Source: Asterias rubens
Lineage: Eukaryota; Echinodermata; Asteroidea; Forcipulatida; Asteriidae
Direction of reading: 5' to 3'
Length of the DNA stretch: 64,000 nt
Assembly: GCF_902459465.1 (NCBI RefSeq)
Contig: NC_047069.1
Span: forward strand, 4,621,171-4,685,170
Shown here: positions 1 through 9,783 of the stretch, one piece after another
Numbering within the stretch: the stretch's first letter is position 1
Layout of the letters: each line of letters begins with the position of its first letter
Notes under the pieces: model-generated
Seen by the model: the letters and a program-made list of their open reading frames with translations, nothing else
Databases searched by the model: none
What the model was told of the DNA's origin: nothing
Position numbers and translations under genes: made by a program

Positions 1-655
1 ATCACTTTCAGCAATTAAAATTTCTTCAGTAATGGTGCAAAATAGTACTTTATAAATTCTTTCACTAATCATCAAAGTATAAACTGTTTTATAGAGCTCA
101 AAAATGTGATGCCCATTCGACAATTAGGCATTTTTCAGGAAATGGAACTGGTAGTAAAAGTGAAGAAAACAAAATTATCGTCCATGATATCTATGTGATG
201 TGATACCTTAATCATGCTGTATAGTGAGAAATACTTATTTTATAGGCCTAAATTTACAAATGTAGCTGTAATTTAATAGCTCTACATGTATTTCTAGTCC
301 ATTTGTTTAGGAAATAAACCTAGTCTGACATGTAGACATTAAGACGTTAATCAATCTGCAAAAAGGTCCACTTTAGAAAAAGCGAAACTCAAATAATCGG
401 TGACCCAATTTTAAAATTAATTTTTGTTTTAACTGTGATCGCTTTATGTGCATCATGAAAAGGAGGTATTAATCCTTCATTTATTCGGGAAAACAAATAA
501 TATCTAGGCCTAAGCCTGCCATTATACTAATTGGAAAGTACGTTTTGATAATTGTTTACTCTCTGTTCTTCTTATTGTCCACAGTCTTATGTTATCTTCG
601 GATTGTAAATTCACCACATTACTTCAGTAAAACACTCCCTGACTTTTCTCTCCAG
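1..655. other. intron or upstream DNA of the first gene, no feature seen
   Basis: AT-rich sequence ending in a pyrimidine-rich 3' splice site (AG at 654-655) that leads into the first visible coding exon. No coding segment, tRNA or recognised repeat was seen. It is most likely intron, because the following exon begins inside a codon. Confidence 0.5.
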
Positions 656-1924
656 AACCAAAGTGTGGCGGAAACCGGACCAGTCCTCCCCGCAGAAGGA
701 TCTGAAGAATCTAGACCCCTCCCCTCAGACAACGCCTACAACGCAGCGGCGGGGCTTATCCCCGCAGCCCTCCCCCAACCCCTCCCCGGTCCCGTCACCT
801 CATGACTCCTCCCAGTCTTCGGACGAAGAGGAATACGATGATATCAACACGGCCGTCCGAGGTCTGAACCGACTGAAGAAGGATCTCAGAGACCTGGCTA
901 GAGCTGAAGGCAACCGCATCGATGACACCGATGCTGTATTCATGACAGCTGCTAGAGAGGCAAGTGCAGTTTTCAATTTGAATAGCAAAAAGAAATTGGG
1001 GTGTTATGGCTTAGTAGTTAAGAGCATCAGACTCAAGCTCTGGTGTTTCTGATCAGCAGAGTGTGGTTTCGAGTCCCGGTCTTGACACTTGTGTGACCAA
1101 GACACTTAACCACTATTGCTTTGTCCTTGGTGTGACACATAAAAAAAGTTGGTACCATGTGGTGTGTAATGCTTATAAAAGAATCCAGTTACACTTACTG
1201 CTAACAGAAGGAGAGTACCCGTGTTTCTATCAATTGCTGTTTAAATTTCGTGTTTTAGTCTAATAGTTCAAAGAGCTCCACCCTCCATGATAATTTAAGA
1301 AGAGCAGTTTATAACTTTTCTCATACTTTCTTAAAATGAAGGAATGCTTGATAAATTTGTTACTGTTTGGTGTTTTTTTCAGCTCGGCCGGGAGTTGCAT
1401 GTCGATCTTCCAATTGATGAGAGAAAGGAGAAACTGGAAGCAATGGTAAGGGGGAGTAAGGGGTGATAAGCTTTTTGTTTAGGGTTGTTTTCGGAGGGGG
1501 AGCTTTTCACTTTCATAAATTTCACTAGGAGAAGTTTAGTGCCCAAAATCTCCAAGGGAGATTGGCATAGTACTATATATCACCAGTAAATGCTATACCA
1601 TCTTCTGATTGTTGTCAATAGGTAAGTAAACTTCAGAAGGAGATAGACGCAGAGGTCGACCGTCAGCTGCAGTTGTCCCAAGAGATCCAAGCCGACCAGC
1701 ACCGACCCCAGCAGCGCCTCAGCCAGCAGCAACTCCACCAGCGCCAACAGCAGCAGCAGCGCCATCAGCGCAAGACCAACAGCATGTCCCGTAGTGAAGA
1801 ACGCATGCAGATGCTGGCTGTCCTGATGCTGCACTACTGCGCAGGCATACAGCACTGCAATGAGATGCCGTCGCCGCCGCCAGTGGAGGAGCAGAATGGA
1901 GAGGTGAATGACAGCTGTGGGTAA
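656..1924 (+). CDS. 3' end of an unrecognised coiled-coil protein gene (three exons)
   Basis: Three exons join in frame: 656-959, 1383-1445 and 1622-1924, ending at TAA. They encode at least 222 residues; the 5' part lies outside the window. The first exon encodes a Ser/Pro-rich linker (QPSPNPSPVPSPHDSSQSSD), an acidic patch (DEEEYDD) and the start of an amphipathic helix. The second encodes LGRELHVDLPIDERKEKLEA, and the third continues as a charged helix (VSKLQKEIDAEVDRQLQLSQ) followed by a Gln/His-rich tract. The helix running from LPIDERKEKLEAM is loosely reminiscent of HR1-type coils, but I do not recognise the family. The first intron has a GC donor (AG|GCAAGT at 960), and only that junction gives the uninterrupted helix TAARELGRELHV. 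The second intron is GT-AG and phase 0. A SINE lies in the first intron. Exon structure is well supported; function is unknown. Confidence 0.7.
1001..1180 (+). repeat. tRNA-derived SINE, family S (copy 1)
   Basis: A tRNA-like head carries an A-box-like TGGCTTAGTAGTTAAGAG and a B-box-like GGTTTCGAGTCCC, followed by a body containing GACCAAGACACTTAACCACT. Related heads occur at 27309, 41395, 47398 (minus) and 55022 (minus). It lies in the GC-AG intron of the first gene. The ends are approximate and no target duplication was identified. Confidence 0.7.
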
Positions 1925-1974
1925 GGTGTTGTAGTTGGTGTACATCATGGCAGTGTGATGGCATATAACCCTAT

Positions 1975-2166
1975 ATCATAGAGCTGCTTAAGCACAAAAT
2001 GTAGCTACATTGTAAGTGCAACAAAATCTTGCTTACCAGAATTAGAATACTAGCCAAACTACCATGTTACATGTGCAGCTTATGACTGGTAACCTGCCCA
2101 CTTCTGCCTAGCAGAAAAATTGTTATGCAATATGTTCTGCTTAAGCAGCTCTATGAAATTGGGCCC
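1975..2166. repeat. foldback MITE, family B (copy 1)
   Basis: Inverted ends read CATAGAGCTGCTTAAGCA at the left and TGCTTAAGCAGCTCTATG followed by AAATTGGGCCC at the right. The interior carries TTACCAG...CTGGTAAC. It lies in the likely 3' UTR of the first gene. Family B recurs about ten more times in the window, always with AATTTCATAGAGCTGCTTAAGC-like ends. Confidence 0.75.
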
Positions 2167-2429
2167 AGGTAATAACGTTAGATAGTCTCTCAGGCTTTGT
2201 CATAGACCCTCGGCACATTTTATAAAGTAAGGCTAAATGTTCTCCGATGTTTTACCATTTTTTGTATGGTTATAAAATAAGCAACATTAAAAATGTACTT
2301 TACTTTGGAACATTAATATACAACATACTGAGTTTAGCGTCATGAACTCGCGAATCTCTATATGCATTGGCCGTTGTACAAAGCGCTCTGCTTGCATGTT
2401 GTGTCCCTTGTGTTGTGTAATGCACATAA

Positions 2430-2435
2430 AATAAA
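2430..2435 (+). promoter_or_regulatory. candidate polyadenylation signal of the first gene
   Basis: AATAAA about 505 bases downstream of the stop codon at 1924. It is a plausible signal, but other AATAAA motifs exist farther on (near 2680), so the true 3' end is not settled. Confidence 0.35.
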
Positions 2436-2989
2436 CCAGTGCACTTATCATTAAGAAAAGGGGTTCACCCTGGTATGGTTGGCTGCATTAAAATTGCTTG
2501 CACTTGAACCAATGTGTGAGTATACTCTGGACGAGGTGTTTGTTTTATTATTATTACTATTTATGGTTTGTTAAAAACGGTCAGTTTATTTGCCAAAGGC
2601 AAAATTACATTGAATTCGCAATTGAAAGATTACGTTAAAAAAATTGTATTGAGAGAAGGTGGATCATTAATAGTACTCAATAAATTATACAACAAAAGTA
2701 AACACTTTAAGTGGATACAAAATAATGTGAAAATTAGGTTTAAAAAGCAAAAACTAAAAGTTTGCACAGTACAAGAAGATGATGATTAAGTGCTGGTCAC
2801 TATGTGAGCCACAAAATTTATGGTAATGTGATGTATACATGTAAATTTGAAACACATTATTACCTTGAAAATGTGCAAGGCTGAAATCATTTGAAAAATG
2901 AGTTGTCAATCTTGTCAATTGTAAAAACAAATACTCCATATATAAGAGGATAGTGTTCATTATTGTTTTAATTTTCCATTTTTAATACA

Positions 2990-3152
2990 ATTTTAGTTTT
3001 ACCGTTACACTGATATGTATTAGCACTGCATACTCAGTATATTCCCCAGTTCTGTGAAAAATCATAGGCCTATTACTCGGTAGGATTGGAACCCACGTCC
3101 TTTACAACTCGAGAGTCTTACCAACTAGACCACCAAGATTGCCCTGTAGCTA
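2990..3152 (-). repeat. tRNA-derived SINE, family T (copy 1)
   Basis: On the minus strand this begins with a tRNA-like head, GGTGGTCTAGTTGGTAAGAC (A box) and GGTTCCAATCC (B box), and ends in a short tail with AGTGCTAATACA...GTAACGGTAAAAC. Further copies lie at 4342, 4490 and 11813, and tail fragments at 60005 and 63505. Confidence 0.75.
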
Positions 3153-3821
3153 GAAGCAGTTTGAATCCTATGATTTAGCAGCGGGTACTGCAATGATCTA
3201 ATAATTGTTGAATTCGCATCAGGATTCAAAGAAGAAAAGTTTGCCTGGAGTGTGTGTGCTATCTCTGCACCCTCCAGATACGCCACTAAAAATGAGCTGC
3301 ACATTTTGCCTGTGATGTGTACAAATTTAACTACAAAATCATTGTTTTGAGAACATTTTACCAGGCCAACCTTGGACCACAATTGACCTTTGTCAGAGTC
3401 CATCCATCTCTACTTTCCTTCCTTATTCAAATATCATTTTAGGGCGGTACTATTTGGGATGGATGGAGTTTGGTTAGGCTTGGGCCAAAATATGTCAAAG
3501 GCCACAAATATGAATTGAATATTAACTGTTTCCATATTGTATATTTTTTAGTAGCTTAATATAAGAAAACTAAATATAAATGTACATGTACCATGTAATG
3601 TGAAAGCTTCTAAATTATCTTTATTTGTAGTTGAAAACAAAATGGTCACATAAATACACCAGATAAATTTCTTGAATAAGTGTTATTTTTTGGATGCAGC
3701 CCTGTTATAGAAATGTATAATACAAATTTAAATTTTTAAAACATTAAGCAGAGTGACTATTTATTAACAACTATGTTGGTCAATTATTAACTTACTGTCG
3801 GGTTGAAGAATATAATGTACC

Positions 3822-4210
3822 TTAAAGGCAGTGGACATTATTGGTAATTACTCAAAATAATTATGAGCTTAAAACCTTACTTGGTAACGAGTAATGGGGG
3901 AGCTTTTGATAGTACGAGACATTGTAAGAGACGGCTCCCTCTGAAGCAATGTAGATTTTTGAGAAAGCGGTTATTTTCCACGTATTTGATTTTGAGACTT
4001 CAGAATTAGATTTTGAGGTCTCAAAATCAAACATCTGAAAGCACACAACTTCGTGTGACAAGGGTGTTTTTTTCTTTCATTATTATCTCGCAACTTCGAC
4101 GACCAATTGAGCTCAAATTTTCACAGGTGTGTTAATTAATGCATTTGTTGAGTTACACCAATTAAAAAGACTGATCTTTGACAATTACCAATAGTGTCCA
4201 GTGTCTTTAA
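3822..4210 (-). repeat. foldback MITE, family A (copy 1)
   Basis: Terminal inverted repeats are AAGGCAGTGGACATTATTGG at the left and CCAATAGTGTCCAGTGTCTT at the right, each flanked by TA. The interior has a second foldback with GAGACTTCAGAATT...GAGGTCTC. Length is about 389 bases. The element is non-coding; its chance open frames recur in every copy. Confidence 0.85.
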
Positions 4211-4341
4211 AAGCTGGGTCCTCCTTTTATCAGTATTAGGTCAGATTTTAGTGCTAGTGTAGAATAATTTATTTACTTACTTGAAACTTTTGAATATATT
4301 TATAATTATTATAGTAATAGATGTTAAATTGCATCGAGAAT

Positions 4342-4490
4342 AAAGTTTTACCCCTGTACACCAATTTGTGTTAGCACTGTATACCTGGTACTTTCCCGAG
4401 TTCTGTAAACAAAATCACAGGCATATTACTTGGGTAGGGTTCAAACCAGTGACCCTTATAAATGAGCCTTGCAATTCTAGAGCAGTTTCT
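4342..4490 (-). repeat. tRNA-derived SINE, family T (copy 2)
   Basis: Minus-strand copy with the tail motif GTGTTAGCACTGTATACC near 4369 on the plus strand and a B-box-like AGGGTTCAAACC region near 4436. It abuts a plus-strand copy, so the two form an inverted pair. Confidence 0.65.
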
Positions 4491-4635
4491 TACAAATTGA
4501 CACAGCTCTAGAATCGCAAAGGTCATGGGTTTGAATCCCACCCTAGTAATATGCATGGATTATTTGTTTACAGAACTGGGGAAAGTACCGAGTATACAGT
4601 GCAAACACACATCAGTAAAACGGTAAAACCAAAAT
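4490..4635 (+). repeat. tRNA-derived SINE, family T (copy 3)
   Basis: Plus-strand copy head to head with the previous one. It shows the B-box-like GGGTTTGAATCCCACCC and then GTACCGAGTATACAGTGC and a tail CAGTAAAACGGTAAAACC. The inverted pair could fold into a hairpin of about 130 bases per arm. Confidence 0.65.
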
Positions 4636-5143
4636 AAATAAAGTATTAAATGGAGTCTTGTAAAGCGCTGGTTTCCGCCAAAATGTGCTCATGGATCCCT
4701 CATGATACAAAAATGGGGATGTGAATAGCTTTGTGAGCTCTCTGATGAGTCTGTGATGATTATGCCATGTCCGAAACAGCAACTTCGGCTACAGCTACGG
4801 CTAGATCATGCGCATCTGCCTATTCTTCAACTCTAGCGGACCCACTTAGCCGTAGCTGTAGGTGAAGTCAGCGTTTTGGACACAGTCTTTGGAAGTAAGA
4901 ATGCTGATGGAATAAGTGAACATTTTGCTGAGTATACTTTAAATCATATTCCGCAGTCTCCTGTTGACTTGTTTCTTTTTCCACCTCATTTCAGTTGGCT
5001 TGCTTAGGGCAAACTTCCAAAATATGGGTCCAGACTGCTCCATAGTTTTGAAAGATATTATGGATAACCCTTAATGAGGGTAGACTGTGTTTAGAGTTGA
5101 TCTGTCTTTCACTGAAGCCTGCCTAATTTTTCTATTAGTGTAC

Positions 5144-5152
<9 letters not shown>

Positions 5153-5177
<25 letters not shown>

Positions 5178-5180
5178 TAT
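5153..5180. repeat. TA dinucleotide microsatellite
   Basis: An uninterrupted AT/TA run follows an A-tract. Nothing else is seen in the surrounding few hundred bases. Confidence 0.9.
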
Positions 5181-5519
5181 CTATTAATGCTTTATTAATG
5201 TACGTGACGCAAATACTGGTCAAATCAGAAGCTCGATTATATTCCAGCAATGTGTTCCTTTATTTTGTACTGCTCCATAAGTGTGTTTTCATTCCAAAAT
5301 CCGAACACTTGCCATGTATTTTTGTTTCTGTTTTTCCAAAACAACTCAAATTTCATGAATTGTTTTTTGTTTGATGTCTCTCCATTCCAACTCATCAAAA
5401 TATCTATTATATTTTTAGTGGGCATTTGTCATTGGACAGTTCAAATGTTGAACTTGCATGCAGTGCATTCCGACATCACAATGTCTGTTTTACGTATTCC
5501 TCTCTTTCTCCATTACAGT

Positions 5520-5535
5520 GGGGGGGGGGGGGGGG
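5520..5535. repeat. poly-G homopolymer
   Basis: Sixteen consecutive G residues. A run of 12 C residues occurs nearby at 5936-5947. Both are simple repeats and may be assembly-sensitive. Confidence 0.9.
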
Positions 5536-6328
5536 AGTAGGAGTGTCAACTTCACTTTATGTCAACTGCCAATCTCTCTCATACAAACAATGTGTTAATG
5601 TCTTGACAGTTGCAGTTTTAACATAAGAATGTTTATTTTAAGATGTTTTAATGTGAATACAAGCTGCTAAGCACAAACAACTTTTGCATAGTAAAACCAG
5701 GTATACCACCCAAAATGTTATACAGTATCATGTATGTGTCCGGTACCCTGTGTATTTTTGCTTACTACATTTAGATGTTAAGCATGTTTTTCTTCTGGAC
5801 AGCTTAATGAAATTTAGGCCCTACTCACTTTGTACATTTCTTGTTTGGGTTCATCAGTAGTTTCCCACGTTGTATGTGTACAAGCCCTGCGTTCGTATGG
5901 ACTAAGTATCATAAGCAAGCCATAACCCCCAACCGCCCCCCCCCCCCTCATTGTTCTTCAATTATGAATTTACAAAGACTTTTGTACTTGCATGTGTATT
6001 CCATTCACATGTGTTCCAGATCATTAGGCCTGTATGTTTCGTTTTTGAAGTGGGCAAGGGCACCAAGGCATTTTCTCCTTGGTGAAGGGCACCCTACATG
6101 TACATGTATATGAGGAAATTGTAAATTTCAACTGGAGCATTTCAAGGGCATGAAGGCATTGACGAGGGGGCATGGAGGCAATCGCCTTTGTTGCTTCTGT
6201 GAAGTATCAGGCCCGGATCATGCATGCCATGCTTGAAAAACTCACGGGCATGATGCCCCATACAGGCCGTGATCAAGTCACTTTAATAACCGAAGGTAAC
6301 TATTTGCAATGATGTGTTCAATAGTATA

Positions 6329-7365
6329 CACATAATGAATGTTTATGAGTGCAATGGTGCGAATATGTTCATGAGTTGAAAGATGGAATGTTCTATTCAA
6401 CGAGGCGGAGCCGAGTTGAATGGAACATTCCAGCTTTCAACGAATGAACATATTCGCACCATTGCACGAATGAAAAACATTCATTATTTGTTTTATATAA
6501 CATCCAAGTAGATCTTTGTCATTTTGATTGAAAGATACAACTTTCAAAACAAACAAAGCGTAGGCCTACAATTTTTAATTGTAGAAGTCGAATGCTAGTA
6601 ATGTTACTAATATGCCTTGCAGTAACACTGCTGCGTTACCAAAGACACGCGCACGCAGTGATGTTTTTACTTAGCTTTTTCGTTCCATCCGAAAAGTACC
6701 ATTGCACGCTGCCAGCGTGCAATGGTACTTTTCGGATGGAACGAAAAAGCACGGTGAGTGACTCAGCGTGCAATGGTACTTTTATTTGCTATCACGTGAC
6801 GGACAATCCTCCAATCAAATGGCAAGGATCTGCTTGGGTGTTATATAATATACACATAATGAATGTTTATGAGTGCAATGGTGCGAATATGTTCATGAGT
6901 TGAAAGATGGAATGTTCTATTCAACGAGGCGGAGCCGAGTTGAATGGAACATTCCAGCTTTCAACGAATGAACATATTCGCACCTTTGCACGAATGAAAA
7001 ACATTCATTATTTGTTTTATATAACATCCAAGTAGATCTTTGTCATTTTGATTGAAAGATACAACTTTCAAAACAAACAATTTCAACTGTAGAAGCTGAA
7101 TGCTAGTAATTTTACTATGCCTTCTTGCAGTAACACCTGCTGCGTTACCAAAGACACGCGCACGCAGTGATGTTTTTACTCAGCTTTTTAGTTCCATCCG
7201 AAAAGTACCATTGCACGCTGCCAGCGTGCAATGGTACTTTTCGGATGGAACGAAAAAGCACGGTGAGTGACTCAGCGTGCAATGGTACTTTTATTTGCTA
7301 TCACGTGATGGACAATCCTCCAATCAAATGGCAAGGATCTGCTTGGGTGTTATATAATACAACCT
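6329..7365. repeat. two direct copies of a ~520-base unit containing perfect hairpins
   Basis: Unit 1 (6329-6849) and unit 2 (6850-7365) both begin ACACATAATGAATGTTTATG and share nearly all of their sequence. Each contains two foldbacks. The outer one has arms like ATGTTCAT...TTGAAAG around GAGGCGGAGCCGAG. The inner one, in unit 1, is a perfect 38-base inverted repeat (6674-6711 with 6713-6750) around a single-base loop, containing GTACCATTGCACGCTG. The small open frames here simply translate these arms. Confidence 0.85.
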
Positions 7366-8014
7366 AGTGTACTTAGGAAGATACTGAGTGAATTTTCTTC
7401 TTTTATATCTAATGTGAACAAGTATTGGCTGTTTAAAAAAATTCTATTGGAAGACACAGTATTAAAAGATCCCAAATTGTGAAGATGTTTGTAAATATCG
7501 AGAGTTATGCCAAAAATCCATGTGTACCATCATGCATATTCGGTAGTGCGCAATGCGTAGTGCGCAATCCCTTAAAATGATACGCACAGTAGGGTGACGA
7601 GGTCATGAGCTATAGTACCATGTACATGTAAATGCTTTTATTGTTAATGCGTCGTACAAAACTTCACACATTGTGAAAAGGACATACACAAGTGTGTTTG
7701 TGAACAGTACATGTACAGGGGACGTCAGAATTTAAATGCTAACAGTAATAATTAAGGTCACAGGTCATGTCAGGGGACAAAGGTCACAGCAGGCGAAAGT
7801 GACACGAAACAAGGCAGGGTATACCTTTGGTTCTATTCCTAAATTAAAGGTCAAACAAATTTCCCTTCAAATGAATGTGGTTTTAGAGAAAGGGATTCAA
7901 AGTTTCACTCTGAGATGAAATGTTTTTAAGATTGTGTATTCCAGTTTCTGGATTATCCTGCTTGGGACATAACTACTCCAGATTTCCAGTGACATTTAAA
8001 AAACGCTACCACCT

Positions 8015-8404
8015 TTTAAGGGCAGTGGACACTATTATTGTCAAAGACTAGCCTTCGCAGTTGGTGTATATCAACATTTATAAACATAAAATAACAAATC
8101 TGTAAACATTTGAGCTCAATCGGTCATCAAACTTGCGAGATAATAATGAAAGAAAAAAAAAAACACCCTTGTCACGCGAAGCTGGTGCGTTTAGATGGTT
8201 GATTTCGAGACCTCAAGTTCTAAATCTGAGGTCTCTAAATCAAATTCGTGGAAAATTACTTCTTTCTCGAAAACTATGGCACTTCAAAGGGAGACGTTTC
8301 TCACAATGTTTTATACCATCAACCTCTCCCCATTACTCGTCACCAAGAAAGGTTTTATGCTAATAATTATTTTGAGTAATTACCAATAGTGTCCACTGCC
8401 TTTA
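8015..8404 (+). repeat. foldback MITE, family A (copy 2)
   Basis: Ends are AGGGCAGTGGACACTATTAT and ATAGTGTCCACTGCCTT, flanked by TA. The internal GAGACCTCAAGTTC...GAGGTCTC foldback is present. Orientation is opposite to copy 1. Confidence 0.85.
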
Positions 8405-8846
8405 GAAGGAAACTTTCATGGGTTGGTTTTACTATAGCATATTACAAAGGATTAAAACCAGTGAAACGGTTACAAAGACCAAAGGTATACTTTGCCTTTA
8501 GCCTGTATTGTACTACATGTATACTGTTGACTGTAACTATTAGTTTTGCGTCATCTCTTTATTTTTCAACCAAATTATGTAGTGTGACATATTAATGAAG
8601 TGCAATAATGCTTGATAGTTTAAGATTTAATTTGAATAGATTATTATATTTTATATTTGTGTATAAGTGTTGATGAATAATGCGCCTTGAACACCCAGCA
8701 GGGTGGATATGTGCACATTACAAGTCTTATTATTATTATTATGGTACATTGAAATTATGAGACTGCCAATAAAGAGGAAATTACTAAGTTATCTTGAGGA
8801 GCGAGTTCTTTATTATCACGCCTTCTTGGCCTTAATTCAACTTAAC

Positions 8847-8922
8847 AAACATTTACTCAAGTACCAAGCCTGGGCGACTAGTGTCAAACATTTACTCAAG
8901 TACCAAGCCTGAGCGACTAGTA
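8847..8922. repeat. short tandem duplication, ~38-base unit
   Basis: CAAACATTTACTCAAGTACC followed by AAGCCTGGGCGACTAGTGT occurs twice in direct succession with single-base differences. No coding or regulatory role is seen. Confidence 0.8.
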
Positions 8923-9299
8923 TCAAAGTCGTGACCATTGATTGCTTAGTCGAACGCAACTACCATCAAGTCCTGACTATTTGAGGTGCCACTGGTCTCC
9001 TTGGGCTTTTCAAGTACCATTGACACAAATCAATAAAAATCTATTGGCAATTATTATTTTACGGGATTCATAAGCCTGACGTTTTTGTGTTTTTATACAA
9101 CAGAACGATTAGGAGAGGCTATTGTGAAGATGCTGCGCTAAACAATAGAGTTCTTCAGTGGATATGGAACTACTCAATTCTCCATTTTTTATCAGCCCGT
9201 CTTTATCATACTGAGCCCATTGGGACGGAAGTTTACTGATTGGTCTGTTTAACTGGCAAGCTCCTTGATTCTCCATCAAACTCATTGGCTGCTTTTAAA

Positions 9300-9466
9300 C
9301 GCAAAAAGTAGCTAAGCACAACAGAATTGTGCTTACTAGAATATGGTTGCCGGCCACAATACAATGTCTCATGTACAATTTGGGACAGGTATCCTGCTCG
9401 TTTCTGCTAAGCAAACAATAATTAAGCAGTATTGTCTGCTTAAGCAGCTCTATGTAATTGGGCCCT
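9300..9466. repeat. foldback MITE, family B (copy 2), overlapping the end of a coding exon
   Basis: The right end reads GCTTAAGCAGCTCTATG followed by TAATTGGGCCC, ending about 9466. The left part carries AGCTAAGCACA...TTGTGCTTACTAG. The minus-strand exon 9450-9783 takes its stop codon from this element. Confidence 0.7.
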
Positions 9467-9783
9467 GATTGTCAGTCACAAGCTGTTCTTTTCGTTGCAC
9501 ACATTTGCCATTGTAGTAGAGATTTGCTGGATCACAATCGTCGACTGTGTATTTTCCCTTGGCTTTCCACAGCTTGATGATCGCGAACTTCTGTTGCCTT
9601 GTCCTGTTTTCGGTGGGGATTTTGAATTGGCCCTTTAAGATGTCCACCATAAGAGAGTAAGATGATTCGTCTAATGCTGGAAACTGACTGGGGTCATTTT
9701 TGGTGCTGGATTCCTTTGGCTGTTTCCTTGGTGATGCATGGTCCTCATTGTTCCTTCCTCGATGTGAACTATGTGATGTATCA
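9450..9783 (-). CDS. last exon with the second copy of the duplicated domain
   Basis: The exon begins after TTCATTAG and reads DTSHSSHRGRNNEDHASPRK before the domain (SYSLMVDILKGQFKIPTENR ... FAIIKLWKAKGKYTV ... LYYNGKCV). It ends DNQGPIT at a stop whose last codons lie in family B MITE sequence, so the original C-terminus may have been replaced. Confidence 0.6.

Noticed and set aside
1580-1948. Leu/His-rich minus-strand open frame
   Set aside because: Shadow of the Gln-rich last exon of the first gene.
6592-7367. Open frames around YHCTLPACNGTFRMERKS
   Set aside because: They are translations of the perfect hairpin arms in the 520-base tandem unit.
8195-8389. Recurrent small open frames beginning MVDFETSSSKSEVSKSNSWK at 8195, 20152 and 54350
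   Set aside because: They are the same translated segment of the family A MITE, with the internal inverted repeat read as protein; no start context, splice pattern or conservation beyond the repeat.
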